DNA of 64,000 nucleotides from Brasenia schreberi (GCA_036023115.1 JAYKKT010000091.1:35079501-35143500); one strand, 5' to 3'. Shown: positions 29,269 to 40,904, counted from the first letter of the stretch. A program made the numbers and translations. The notes: a model not told the origin generated them from the letters alone.

Positions 29269-29998
29269 ATCATATTGGAATATGCATGTATCGAACTTGA
29301 GACCTTCAACTTGAAGGTCCTCCCGAGTCGACCAAACCTAACTAAGACCAACATTATAATTAGTACAAACTAGTGCAAGGTGTTCTGACTAAGATTCCCC
29401 AAATATGCAATAATACTAAAGATATCATGTGTCATTGTTCATCGTCTTGGAGAGGGCTGCAGAGCTGCTTATCATCTGGTATTGTTGAAGGATCACCTCA
29501 AACTCGTCCCACGAGCCTTCCTCGTCGCACTCGGCTAGCTTAGTTTCAGCTAAACGAGCTTGAACAAGTCGGAGATTGTTCAGCTCAAGCCATATATCTA
29601 GGTTCAACTGCTGCTTGAATGGCTGGACTCAACACGTGGACCAGTTAGACAATCATGCTAACTCAATTTGTTAGGGTCATATGACCTTGAAGAGTTCTAT
29701 TTGTAGTTGTTCAGAATGGGCACCCAGGACCAGTACCTGTCTGTGTGTGAAGCAAAAGCACGAGCACAATTATAGGGAATTTGGGACAATTTTGTATCAA
29801 CAATCAAACACAACCTAGGTGGTGGCTTTAACTCTCAGGATTTCATTTGGGTATGGAATAGAATATAAAGAAGAATGCATATTGTTCTTGTAAATATATC
29901 TGTTTCTGTAAGATCTTGTACTCCAAAATAAAATAGAGAACAATAAATTACATGAATGCAGTCATGGCCTTAGCCTGTGATCTCATGCAGCAGAACAA
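29269..29998. other. Interval between copia element and FAD monooxygenase 3' end
   Basis: 29282-29345 resembles the minus-strand SINE core (ttgaaggtctcaagttcgat). 29490-29640 contains 'gctcaagc/cgagcttg'-rich sequence like the hAT-type miniature element at 54264. The last 100-200 bases before 29999 are probably the monooxygenase 3' UTR. No gene seen. Confidence 0.45.
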
Positions 29999-32900
29999 CT
30001 AAATGGCAGAGCCTGAATTGAAGCCTTCTCTTTGCTGCAAAGGTCCACAGTCATAATTCGTGTGCTCTAGTAAAGGCTCCAGCCTCACCAGCCGAGGAAT
30101 CACTATATTGTTCCTAATGGCACACACCACTGGGTTCTCCCACTGTAACAATGAGCCCACAAGGTTGGAGCGCACCGTCAGCGGGAACACACGCCACCAT
30201 CTTTCTCTTGTATACGCTTCCAGAGATTCATTCAGCTGCCGGGAATGTGGATTCGGGTCGTCAAGGGCGCGCGCCAGATTCCTGGATAGCACAACTGCAT
30301 CTTCTAATGCACAGCATGCACCTTGGCCCAGGTTGGGTGTCATGGGATGCCATGCATCTCCAACCAGCACAACACCGTCCGATGAAGCTCGCGGACTAAC
30401 TGACGGCCACAGCCACCGATCAGCAAGCGGAGTTAGGACAATCGTATCTTCAGGTGTTCTCTCTATCACATCTAACAGCTCTGCAGGCCAGGTTGTAACT
30501 AGATCCAGAGCCACCTTCTTCAATGTAGATGGATCCTCAACCCTTGGACCTGCTGATTTTCAACATTGTAAAATATAACAAGAGAAGATCAACCATACTA
30601 TGTGTCAACAAGAGGTGTTCAAGGACGATTCTACTGACTTGTAAATAATGTAACCTCGGAGAAGAAATTGACCTGGTGATGGGTTGTTGAAGCAAATGAA
30701 CCAGTAAACTTTACTGCGTGATAATGGAACATAACCAGCACGTAAGCCCCTGCCATAGATGTAGTGCACCTTAGGTTTAAATGGCTGATCAGTCTGAAAA
30801 ATCCCAAGCCCACGATAAGCATATTGTCCAACAAATGACGGACTTGAGAACCCCATCCACTTTGCCACAGCTGAGCGCGCTCCGTCGCATCCAATTAACA
30901 CCTGTGCAAAGAGAATGATTATTGCAGAAAATGAGCAAGTTAACCAGCATGAATATGTTAAGTAATTCTAACAGCATTAGTAATATTAAACTATGTTTGT
31001 ACTAGCACAAATATCTCTGCATTTAAAAGAGGCATCTAAATTAGGATAAAGAGAAAAGGAGAGAATGAGCTGATTCTCTTATTCAGTTCAAGTAGCAACA
31101 ACAAAATTTTCATAACGTTAAACGCTCTACCAGTAACTCCGGCCATGTAAGGGATCACCCTTGCATGGCCGGTCCCAAGCCCGGATAAATGAGGAGGGTT
31201 GGGTTAGGTTTTCAACAGCCAGCATTAAAACTTTGTTGAGCTTATTTATAATGGATTCTACAAAGATAGGACCATTTGGAAATAAAGAATTCATGTAGCC
31301 AACCCCATCTAGTATGGGAAAGGGCTTTAGTTGTTGTTGTAGTTGTTATTGAACGCTCTACCAGTGTACAAACTTGACAGATGACACATGGAGTCTGTGA
31401 AGCTTGAGCACAAAGAGATGGGAATCAGATACTCGGAGGATATGGTAACTTGTAGTCTGGTATGGTTTTGGCAATATCTTGTTTAGGGTTTTAAATCATT
31501 TGGTTTTGCTATACTGCAATCACGATCGCTACAAACAGTGCAGTTTAAATATTTCATGCCAACTTGGTTTTTTCCTTTCCCTTCTAACATTTTCATAATC
31601 CAGTTTCTTGTACCTTCTTATCAAAACTTCCTTTGATTGTCTTTCTCTTTCTAACATCTTTATTTCTGCCACAAACGTCTTTGGAACGTGATCATTAACT
31701 ACCCAATACTCAAAAGCTGTTATTCACCATCAACCAAAATAAAGAGACATGAGTTAAACATCATGTAGACCAATATTTATGTCAAAGTAAACAGTTGCTG
31801 ATGTCATGGAATATCTACTACAAACAACAACAACAACAACTAAGCCTTTTCCCATACTAGACGGGGTCGGCTACATGGATTCTTTGTTTCCACAAATCTC
31901 TATCATGTGCCATGTTAGCAGTTAACTCACAATAAGCTAGATCATTCTTTATTGTTTCTTTCCAACACTTTTGTGGTCGTCCTCTACCTCTTTTAATACC
32001 TTTCAAATTTAGTTTTTCATTCCTTCTTACAGGTTCTTCTTTTGATCTTCTTTCTATATATCCAAAACATCTTAAACGATATTCTCTCATTTTATCCTCT
32101 ATTGGTGTCACTCTTAATTTGTTTCTAATAACCTCATTATGTATACGGTATTTTCTTGTATGACCACTCATCCATCTCAACATCTTTATTTCTGTCACAG
32201 ACATCTTTTGTACATGTTATGATTAACTGCCCAACACTCACAACCATAAAACATGGCAGGCCTAATTGTTGCTCTATAATATTTACCTTTTAACTTTAAT
32301 GATATCTTCTTATCACAAAGAATACCTTATGATCCTCTCCATTTTAACCAACCAACATTAATTCTATGCGTAACAACTCCATCAATTCTTCCATCACTCT
32401 TAAAAATTGACTCTAGGTATTTAAAACTTTCCTTTCAGGAAATACAATGTGTGCCAATTTTAATTTCTATGTCCTCTGAAGTAACCAAATGATCAAACTT
32501 ATATTTGATATATTCTGTCTTTGTTCTACTAAGTCGAAGACCTTTGCTTTCTAATGTTTCTCTCCATAGTTCTAATTTTCTATTAACTTTTTCCTTAGAC
32601 TCCTCCACTAACACAATGTCTTCTGCAAATAACATACACCAAGGTACTTCATCTTGAATATGTTTTGTTAACTCATCAATCACCATTATAAATAAGTATG
32701 AACTTAAAGTTGATCCTTGATGTAACCTAACATTAACTTCAAAGAAGTCTGTTATTCCTTCATGAGTCCTCACAATTGTTTTTGCATCATCGTACATGTC
32801 TCTTATAAGGTTAATGTTTGTCAATGGGATACCTTTTTTTCCAAAGTTCTCCAAAGAACCTCCCTTGGTACCCTATCATAAGCTTTTTCTAGATCAATAA

Positions 32901-35087
32901 ATATCATGTGAAGGCCTTTCCTTTTAGCTCTAAAATGTTCCATAAGACGTCTCATGGAATATCTACTTAACAGAAAAAATGACAAAAATATGCCAGGCTT
33001 TTCTTTTGCTAATAAATACAAATTCTGATTATCAGCTAGATATATGATTATCAATTTTAGGACAAAGAAGATGAAGAGTCCAAGTTAAATGCACCAAAGA
33101 ATATAATGAGTCCAGATCTGTTACAATCATGTTCATGGTAAGAAAGGCAGATAAAGAGATCCATACATTTAAACATCTGATGTTCTGGTAGCATCTGGTA
33201 ATATGTAGGCATAAAAAAGTTACATGGTAACAGCCACCTTATTTTGCAAAATTTATCAGTCAGACATAAAAAAAGGTAGATTTGGAACCACACGAAAAAA
33301 AAATCGAATGTGATAGGAAAAGTGGGATTGTGATTATGCATACAACAAACCTTGGCGATTAATCGTGTGCCATCTTCAAGCAGAAGTGAAGTTTCACCTG
33401 TATCAGTTCTGCCAATTGTTTGAAGGCGTGAAGCATACAGTATAGTATCTGAGGGCAATCTAGTTGCCATAGCTTCTAAGAGCGCCCTTCTTTCGACACC
33501 ACGGACTTCTTGACTGCCAATAAATATGAACTCGCATGAGCCATTTCTCAAGGCAAAAAATAAAGTATCAGCCAAAGAAAATCATTTAGTAGTCATCCGA
33601 AACAAACAAGAGAAACATGAAATTCCTGACTGTAAATGCTTAGTTCTTACCGTAAATCCTGAAAGTCAAACGTCCTTAGCTCTCTACCCTCTTCAGATTT
33701 GATTACCATCCTGCAAGTACCTGATCCGATCAAATAGTTCAGATAAAACAGAATACGCACTTATAATTATTGGAGTATGTTTGAGATAGTTTGGCAGATA
33801 ATGAAACTAAATAGTAAAAGTTTATTTATCTAAGCAGCATATGTTCTGGATAACTCCAAGCAACTTCATGCAGAAGATAAAGGATGACAACTCCTCCACT
33901 AAGAAATTAGTAAAGATCAAGGGATTGGGTTTGAGATTTCGTTCCTTGTTAAGTATATGAGGATATCTTTAAGGACAGTGAGAAATGCAAAAACGAGGCT
34001 CTGTCATGACAAATTTGGGAGAAACAAGGAATTTTATGTAGACATTGTAGAGGGAACACTCTGTTTTTGATGAAGTACATAAGAGTACATAGAAATCAAG
34101 ATCCATAGACGCCAATCTAAAATAGAATTATGCCTCCACCCCCCAAAAGAAAAGGAAATATGTAAGACTACATAAAATATACATACATACATGCACACAC
34201 ATATATACAGGTATCTAAGCATAAAACAGTGTAGTATTTTGAATGCTTTATTTGTTAAATTCATGGAATTAATAGCATGTAAATCATGACAGATGATCAG
34301 GCAGTGATAGCTGTGCATCAGAACAACTAAAAATTACTGAGATGCAATTAATCGATAGAAATGCACACCACCAGTTTGAAGACAAGGTACAACTTACAAC
34401 TTATATTCATGCTTGAAACGTGAATATAAGATAAAACCTCCAGACTCCAACTGTCCTTTAGTTCACCTGAATCTAGATTCTCTTTTGAATAACAATTTGC
34501 AGAAGCTATTTCCTATCCAAATTCTCCTCTCGGAACGTTTCAAAGAAAAAAAAAAGAAAATGAATGACATGAAATTCGAAAAACAGGCTACAGATCATCA
34601 CCCTTGAATCTCAGAGAATTGGCTTCGTAGATCATCTGCAACTTTGAGTTCATCCAAAACCCTCCAGCCATTCTTGAAGAGGGTCAGGGAAGTTCCGGCG
34701 GTCCTTAGGGATTCTCCCTGTTCCAAAACCAAAGATTTGACGCCCAGCCTGTAAAACCACAAGATGCATCAGGCCAACTTCATCATTTCAAGAACTACCC
34801 ACCAGATTAAAAGCACAAACTCGTTCCATAGAGTCTAAGAACAGAGAGAGAGAGAGAGAGAGAGGCCTGTGCAGAGACAAAGCGGTAGCAAGACCCGCAA
34901 TTCCAGCTCCCACGATGACAACATCTTCCTTCCTGACGCCTTGGCAACTCACCCCCTTCTTCTTCACCCAACTCCATCTTTTCCTCAAATATCCGGATAA
35001 ACTTTCATTTCGTGCCCTGCTAGGAACTCGCAAGGCCTGAACCGAAGGCACCAAATGTGAAGGACTCGCACTGCAAGAAACTGCCAT
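29999..35087 (-). CDS. Plastid-type FAD-dependent monooxygenase, CTF2-like (467 aa, 6 exons)
   Basis: Minus-strand exons 35087-34867, 34748-34602, 33710-33651, 33546-33351, 30901-30673 and 30549-29999 join in frame to 467 aa. It resembles the plant CTF2/MO1 branch of flavin monooxygenases related to zeaxanthin epoxidase; the substrate is not known from sequence. FAD-binding motifs: GAGIAG (60-65) with LEQ at the strand end; the DG motif IGCDGARS (211-218); [14 protein letters not shown] (348-361). Residues 1-52 are Ser/Arg/Lys-rich without acidic residues, consistent with a plastid transit peptide (inference). All introns are GT-AG except the first, whose donor appears to be GC at 34866, immediately followed by a (CT)n tract. 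The 2.4-kb intron 4 contains RTE-type insertions. Confidence 0.93.
31135..31351 (+). mobile_element. 217-bp RTE-mobilised non-autonomous element with 5' hairpin, 14-bp TSD
   Basis: Flanked by a perfect 14-bp duplication AACGCTCTACCAGT (31121-31134 and 31352-31365). The 3' half matches the RTE 3' end (gtagccaaccccatctagta, then a TTG-repeat tail). The 5' half is unrelated to the RTE 3' region and contains a strong hairpin at 31139-31172: CCGGCCATG-t-AAGGG, loop ATCA, CCCTT-g-CATGGCCGG. It is either a SINE-like passenger using the RTE tail or an RTE copy whose 5' end is fused to its 3' end. It is intronic in the CTF2-like gene, antisense to it. Confidence 0.8.
31555..31735 (-). mobile_element. 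Older RTE fragment
   Basis: Words such as 'ttctaacatttt', 'tttcttgtaccttcttat', 'catctttatttctgccacaa' and 'gatcattaactacccaa' parallel 31975-32245 of the adjacent, better preserved copy. It is too diverged to define ends. Confidence 0.5.
31820..32951 (-). mobile_element. 5'-truncated RTE-type LINE, 1132 bp, 16-bp TSD
   Basis: A perfect 16-bp target duplication TCATGGAATATCTACT (31804-31819 and 32952-32967) brackets a minus-strand copy ending in a (TTG)n tail (plus-strand caacaacaac at 31824-31840). The encoded protein fragments run from [17 protein letters not shown] (about 32905-32860) through [12 protein letters not shown] (about 32730) and FAED, a degenerate YADD catalytic box (about 32625), to the C-terminal GHTRKYRI...[14 protein letters not shown] part (32170-32040). 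Frame breaks near 32435 and 32830 make it inactive. TTG tails and this protein type fit the plant RTE clade. It lies in intron 4 of the CTF2-like gene, in the same transcriptional orientation. Confidence 0.92.
34848..34865. repeat. (AG)n / (CT)n tract at an intron donor
   Basis: Plus-strand (GA)n, read as (CT)n on the coding strand, begins directly after the inferred exon-1 end of the FAD monooxygenase and forms the first bases of intron 1. Confidence 0.85.
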
Positions 35088-36755
35088 TCAACTCCACAGA
35101 AGACTCCCTCAAGCGAGTGTGTGGGCGCTCGTATGTGCGTGCTTGTAGAGACAGAAGCCAAGAAGCAGAGTGGCCATGAGAGAACTAAGTGGCATGTAGG
35201 GAGCCCCTCATCAGTGTTGAAACTCAGCCACAAGTTTTTTTCTAAAGCTGGGGATGATAAGGGCTCGCCTGATCAGCCAAGCAAAATGATATTCAATATC
35301 GCCTAAACAACGAAACTTTTGATCACCCAACAAAATCCAGTGACGAACTCATCTTCATGCAAGTCAAGACTGTCAAAAGAGGGAAAATTTGATACCATTC
35401 TGAACACTAGGATATTGATCTTTTATTGCTTTATTAGCGAATAGAACTTACACAAATTTCGAGCAGATTGGCATTTTACGGTCACCAATTTGGAGAAGTA
35501 AAGAAGGGATTCCTCATAAACGAACAGCTAATTTTCACAGTACAGTTTAACTGATAGGATCTCCTCCAAGAAACTGAAAGGATAGATGAAACACAATATG
35601 CTAATGACGTGAACTCGGCTTAAATGCTTATGCACTATACATTAACTGAAGCGTTAAATCTAAAAGATTCTTCATGATAGACCTTAGTTATATGAATGCA
35701 TGAAACTGAAAAAGAGTGATTGCTGAAAGCAGATATCCTGCAGAGATCCTTGTGGAATGAGGTCTCTTAATTAGAAAGGCTTAGCATAAGAAAAGGGGGA
35801 AATCATAGGCTTTTTTCAATTAAAGCTCTAAAAGGATTAAATTCAACTGAATAGTATGATAGAAAAGTGATCACACGAAAACTTGTTAAACTGAGCAAGA
35901 GCTTTGGAGCCCATAAAATTGATATCATAAGGAGTTTAAAATTCGTGTGCCTAAGGCAGTTGACTTAGTGGCCTTACCCTCGAGCCACCATGGAAATTGT
36001 CTCAAATTGATTAACTGCAACCTTGATTTGTTGGAAGATGAATTCCAGTTAAAGAGTATTTATTGAAAGCTAAAAACTTCAACAAGCTTGGTTTAATAAC
36101 TACTCCTACCAAACTGTTGATCTGAATTCAGCCACCAGTGTTGGTTGCAATTTTATAAACTTACATGAAACAAAATATTCATTTTCTTGTTACTAAATCC
36201 TGATTCAACTGGAATGCATTAGGTACAGGCCGATTTTCGGAGACAAACCTAACCACCAACACTTAGGGTAAATGTTTCCTAGTTAGTTCAGATCCTGGTT
36301 AATTCGAGCTCAAGCTGTACATTGGGATGCTAATACCAGACCCCAACACAGTTCTTTTCAGTTCCTTAGAAAGAAAACCCTTCAAGTTAATCAAATTTAG
36401 TAGCAACATGACAAAGTTTTTGTATCTTAATGTTGGTGAATCGCCTATGGCCACAGTGGCGTGTATGTGAGTCGAGTTGAGTTCGAGACGCAGTGGCATT
36501 GAATTTCCATGGTGGTTATGATCATTATCATGTCAAGCAACTCCCTTTTAAATCTCTTTCCTACTAAATTGGCCATCTTGAATGCATACAGGAGGTCTAA
36601 TTAGTCGGACAAAGCTCCTATCTAGGGTTTTAGTTAATATTTGCCGTGATTCAAAAACGAAAATGGAACTTAGAAACATTCTGATAGCAGCTCCGACTTT
36701 CGAGATCTTGGCTTTTTTACCATTTAAATATCTCTATAATGATGGTGAGAACGAG

Positions 36756-36812
36756 GAATAGCTCACCTGACGGAGGTCGAGTATGAAGGTCATGAGTTCA
36801 ATTCAAGAAAGG
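36756..36812 (+). mobile_element. SINE-like core fragment
   Basis: 'aatagctcacctgac.gaggtcgag' followed by 'gaaggtcatgagttcaattc' matches the A-box/B-box-like core of the copies at 40266 and 41512 in order and spacing. The body is not recognisable. Confidence 0.45.
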
Positions 36813-37378
36813 TTATGGTATTTAGCGTCCATCAAACTGAGATCACACAGCCTGAGACCGTCGAAAATGGTCGTCAAAATGTGTTGCTTTAGAGTGTTGA
36901 GCCCCCCTTGTTTAATTCTCATCAATCTCAAGCTGACTTACCACCAACTAACCAACCAAAACAGGGCTTTTATTAACTCTAACCAACTGGGCTTGATTGA
37001 TTAATGGCTTGATGTTTGTTATTACATGAAGTTTGTTTAATCAAATGTGCACGTCTCACTCATGTGGATCATACAATATTCTTCTTCTTTTTCTTTTTCT
37101 CTCTAAAAATATCAATCTTCAGCTTGCCGGGTGATCTCTATGATTGAGCTGCGTTCGAGCTATGTCGAACAACTCGAGCTCGGCTCCTTAGGCTTGTTTC
37201 CTTTCAAGTTTGAGAAAGTTGTGAACAATTAGATAAAAGATTTCCTACATCACCTTTCATTCTTTTTAAAATCCTAATGCTCATGATCTCACAGTGTCTC
37301 TGTTCTCGAGACATGGATCTTTATCAATGGTGCTCATTGTTGTGCTATCATGAGTAGTGGAGCTATTCGTTTATGTTA

Positions 37379-37713
37379 AGAGAGACAGAGAGAAAAAGAG
37401 AAAGAGTCGTTGGTATATACTAACGTTACTATATTCAAACAAATATCAACCATCAATTTTAAAGACAATGATTGAGATTTTAATTAAAAAAGTAAAGTTA
37501 AGTGTTGAATTAGGTACATCTGCAAAAAGTATTACTTTTTGTTTAGAAAATTGAAATATCAACCATCGGTCTTTCAAATTTGATCATTAAAATTCGTTTA
37601 GATATGTTATTATGCAACATTGTTAGGTTCCTCCTCCTCCTCCTCTCTCTCTCTCTATATATATATCCATATCTATCTATCTATCTATCTATATATATAT
37701 ATATATATATATA
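37379..37713. repeat. Repeat bounded by (AG)n and (CT)n(AT)n
   Basis: The left edge is 'agagagacagagagaaaaag', then 'GGTATATACTAACG'. About 220 bp later 'cctcctcctctctctctctc' leads into (AT)n, (CTAT)n and (AT)n up to 37713. The inside of the right end, reversed, reads 'aacctaacaatgttgcataa'. It shares architecture with 10637, 12160, 17644 and 19461. Confidence 0.5.
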
Positions 37714-37999
37714 TAACAAGTAGGTCCAGCAACATTATTCAACAAACCGTAACCACATGATATTCAACTGATTTTGAAAATTAATAAAGCCGAGTATACG
37801 ATTTTGTTGGTTGCATCACCTAGTGTTCATACTTGACATATGTAGGTCTACCAATTCAACCTATTAGGTGTATCCAATCTATCTTTCACTGCATTTTATG
37901 CGGCCCATAACATCAATAAATGAGGGGTACGGACACCACTACTTAGCACTCATCAGTATATCAAGTTGCAACCACAATACACTTGCATAGCCAAACACC

Positions 38000-39223
38000 A
38001 TGGCCGAAAGTCTTTATTTGCAAGCCATGCAAACCATCGTGCCGGCTAAGGCGACCGAGCCCGGGCTCAAGCTCCCAATCAAGATCAGTGACCAGTGCAC
38101 CCGCAAGCTGTTCTCGGATCATCTTCGCATCATCTTTTACTACAAACAAGTGTGGGAGGATGACAATGATGGACTCATTGTGGGAGGATGGATCAAGGAG
38201 TCCCTCGCTATGGCGTTGCCGAACCGTCCTGTTCTCGCAGGCCGTCTGGATGTAGAGGACCACAAGACTGTCAAGTTAAATGATGCCGGAGTCCGGCTTG
38301 TGTATGCACAAGCAAATACTGGGTTCAACCAATGGCTAGAGTCAGTGGCTATGGACAAGAACGTTGAAAGACAACTTTCATACTGGAAGGATGTAGACAG
38401 TGATAGACCTCAGAATTCTCCATTGTGTTATGTTCAGGTATTTCTGTAAACACTTCAATCCTGTTTGGATGGGAGTTTAGAAATTTCTATAAATATTCAT
38501 CTGTCATCACCAAGCTTAAACTAATAAAATAATTAATTAATCTTTTTCCAGATGACTAATTTTCAAGGAGAAGGCTTCTCAATTGGAATAAGTTGCAGTG
38601 TACTCATCTCTGACCCCTTGGTCTTAACAGACTTCATCAAAACTTGGTCTGAAATTCACAGAAAGCACATAGCAGCAAACAAGCATCCCTCAAAACTTCC
38701 ATTATTTTATCGGCCGAGCTTAAGGAAGGCAATTCTTCCCAACTCACTTAACTTCGCGCAGGACTATTCGAATGAAACTGCTGTTTTTAAGATCTCAGAC
38801 ACAATCATGAAGAGATTTGACAAGGTGTTGCAAAATGGTAGCCATGCTGATGCTATTGAGGTTCTTGGTTCTCTCTGCTATGATAAAGCGAAAGAGAGTT
38901 TTGCAAGTGGGGCTAAAGAAGTGTTTACATTAGTTACCTCTGATAAGATGGGAGCTAAGAAGGTCAATATGTGCAGAACTTCAAAAGGTTTTACAGGTTC
39001 AAGTAAGGAATATAATGATTTTTATGAAGGATTGAGGGCTATAAACTGGGATGCTTTAAGTCCTTTTGAAGTTGAGTTTCAGGCAAGTAACAAGCCAGTT
39101 CATGTTTCATATCTCATACATCCTTTCAATGGCGAAGGGCTTGTTATCATCATGGGTAATGACATTGACGACAGCTCATCTCCTACATTCATCAGTGTTG
39201 CTCTTCCCAAACTCAAGACTTAG
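38000..39223 (+). CDS. BAHD-like protein lacking the catalytic His (369 aa, 2 exons)
   Basis: Exons 38000-38437 and 38552-39223 join in phase 0. Overall the protein resembles plant BAHD acyl-CoA transferases, which acylate alcohols or amines in the cytosol: 'PNRPVLAGRL' region, an intron before 'MTNFQGEGFSIGISCS', and the C-terminal 'KPVHVSYLIHP' region. The catalytic HXXXD motif reads V-L-I-S-D (163-167), so the general-base histidine is Val, and the structural DFGWG box reads E-F-Q-A-S. At 369 aa it is shorter than typical BAHD enzymes (about 430-460). The frame is fully open with good splice sites, so it is probably a divergent or non-catalytic member rather than an ordinary pseudogene. 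Substrate unknown. Confidence 0.85.
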
Positions 39224-39802
39224 ATGTCCGAAGATCGAGATTTGCGAGCTTGATTGGTTAATCTACGAGGGCAATTGAATACGGTCTCTCCTGTTCTTTG
39301 GGTTTTTGATGTTTTTCATGGGTAAGGCAGAAGTGAGAAGTGTGCATATGTTATTTTCTGTGGTCACTTTGTTGTTCTTCATTGTAATTTTAGGATTATA
39401 ATCGAGTTAATTTCTGTGTTCATTTTAAGCATTAAGAGATTTGATCTGCCAAATGAGACATTCATGCTCTTAAGGAGGTGTTGGTTTACAAGCCCTACGA
39501 CCAAAAATTGAACTAAAGCTTTAGTTTGTCTCGTAATCAAACAAGAGCTTTCGTAGTACAACCCCCCGTTTTACCCGATTATCAAGTCAACCAACAATCT
39601 CACTGGGAGTGCACTGCTAGAACTTGAACTAGGCCTGGCCTCATTATCAAACACAGCCTAATGTGACACTAGGGTCCAAGCTCGGCATGATACAACCCGT
39701 ATCAATCTTGTTAGGATTTAGATTCGGAAATGAAGGCATAGATCATCACTTATCCAGACCGGATCATAAGATTTCACTAATATTAGGGAGTAGGTTCCCT
39801 TA

Positions 39803-39856
39803 TGTTAGCCGACCCCGTCTAGTACGGGAAAAGGCTTAGTTGTTGTTGTTGTTGTT
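39803..39856 (+). mobile_element. 54-bp RTE 3' tail insertion, 12-bp TSD
   Basis: Only the last 54 bases of the RTE (gccgaccccgtctagtacgg...aaaggcttag plus a TTG-repeat tail) are present. They are bracketed by a perfect 12-bp duplication TAGGTTCCCTTA (39791-39802 and 39857-39868). This is an extreme 5' truncation. Confidence 0.85.
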
Positions 39857-39912
39857 TAGGTTCCCTTACATAGGTCTGACCTACAAAGTTCCAATCACGA
39901 AAGGGCACTCTT

Positions 39913-40013
39913 ATTTTGGCACGATGAGATGCCGAAGCCAAATGCATGCACCAGGTGTTGAACTCATGACCTTCAACTTGTGGGTTGACTGAACCATTGC
40001 TCATTGCGCTGCA
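39913..40013 (-). mobile_element. tRNA-type SINE, 101 bp, 14-bp TSD
   Basis: A perfect 14-bp duplication GAAAGGGCACTCTT (39899-39912 and 40014-40027) defines the ends. On the minus strand the element starts 'ctgcagcgcaatgagcaatg', has the shared core 'ttgaaggtcatgagttcaac' and the body '...gcatttggcttcggc', and ends 'gccaaaata'. It matches the plus-strand copy at 40266. Confidence 0.8.
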
Positions 40014-40265
40014 GAAAGGGCACTCTTTGATAGAACATGCTTATCTTTTTCTTTCTAAAATCAAGTGAGGTTAGGCAGACCCGTACCAGTGGTATTTCTA
40101 TCGGACCTCTACGATACCCCCACAGGACCTCTACAAACCATCGGCTCACATCTTCGTAAGTTCGCTCTACATTGGACAAGGTGAGGGTCGGAGAAGGTGG
40201 AGCATACATGCACCCGTAGTGCCAATGGGCCACAGCAAAAGAGTACACCTCTGAGCACAACAAGC

Positions 40266-40350
40266 AATACCTCACCTGGCTAGGGGATCAACTCACAAGT
40301 TGAAGGTGATGAGTTCTATATCCGAGGTGTGCATCTGGCTTCGGCCGCCC
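40266..40350 (+). mobile_element. SINE copy, ends undefined
   Basis: 'cctcacctggctaggggatc', then 'agttgaaggtgatgagttct', then 'gtgtgcatctggcttcggcc'. The tRNA-like core and the 'tggcttcgg' body agree with the copy at 39913. No clear target duplication. Confidence 0.6.
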
Positions 40351-40904
40351 TGAAGAAGATGAAAAGTTATTTTTCTTGATCTGAATTGCAATTTATTTAT
40401 ATCATCCAGGACCCAGAACCGGGTTTGGTGCTACAAGCATCTCAAAGTGAGATCTGGGTCTGGATTATCCTGGGTCCTACCCATTGACAACCCCCATTTA
40501 TGCTGTTAGTTGGAGTTGATTGGCAGTTGCAGCAACCATTGTTAGATTCAAATTAATGTTGGCAACGTAGCTTGTATTTGGCAGGAAACTAGAAAAGGTC
40601 AATCATGGGTCATCAACACTATATAGTAGTTTCACACAGCAAACCCATACAAAAACACACACACATGTACGCGGGCACACAGACAGCATATGTACACATA
40701 CATACATAAATAAGCTGCACACACAAATACACACACATAAGGTTGTCCCATTTTCCCCAGTCTCTGCCTAAAGTAGAACTCGTCTTCTCATATTTTTTAC
40801 TTATAAGTGAACTTACTAGTTCCGCTAAGAAGGTGTGAAAAACTAGATGGTGAAAAATATGAAAGGAACAAGATGAAGACTACAAAGATATTGAAAGAAA
40901 ACCA

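Larger units (their letters stand above)
35088..37999. other. Intergenic region between CTF2-like and BAHD-like genes
   Basis: It contains the divergent 5' flanks of both genes. Seen: a SINE-like core at 36756-36812 (+), a 'gctcgagc'-type miniature-element fragment at about 37120-37230 and a microsatellite-bounded stretch at 37379-37713. No reading frame shows family resemblance. Confidence 0.5.

Noticed and set aside
31139..31210. HDV-like ribozyme at the 5' end of the RTE passenger
   Set aside because: Words such as 'ggccggtcccaagcc' recall the HDV ribozyme, but the visible structure is a simple long hairpin, not the nested double pseudoknot; left as a test, not a call.
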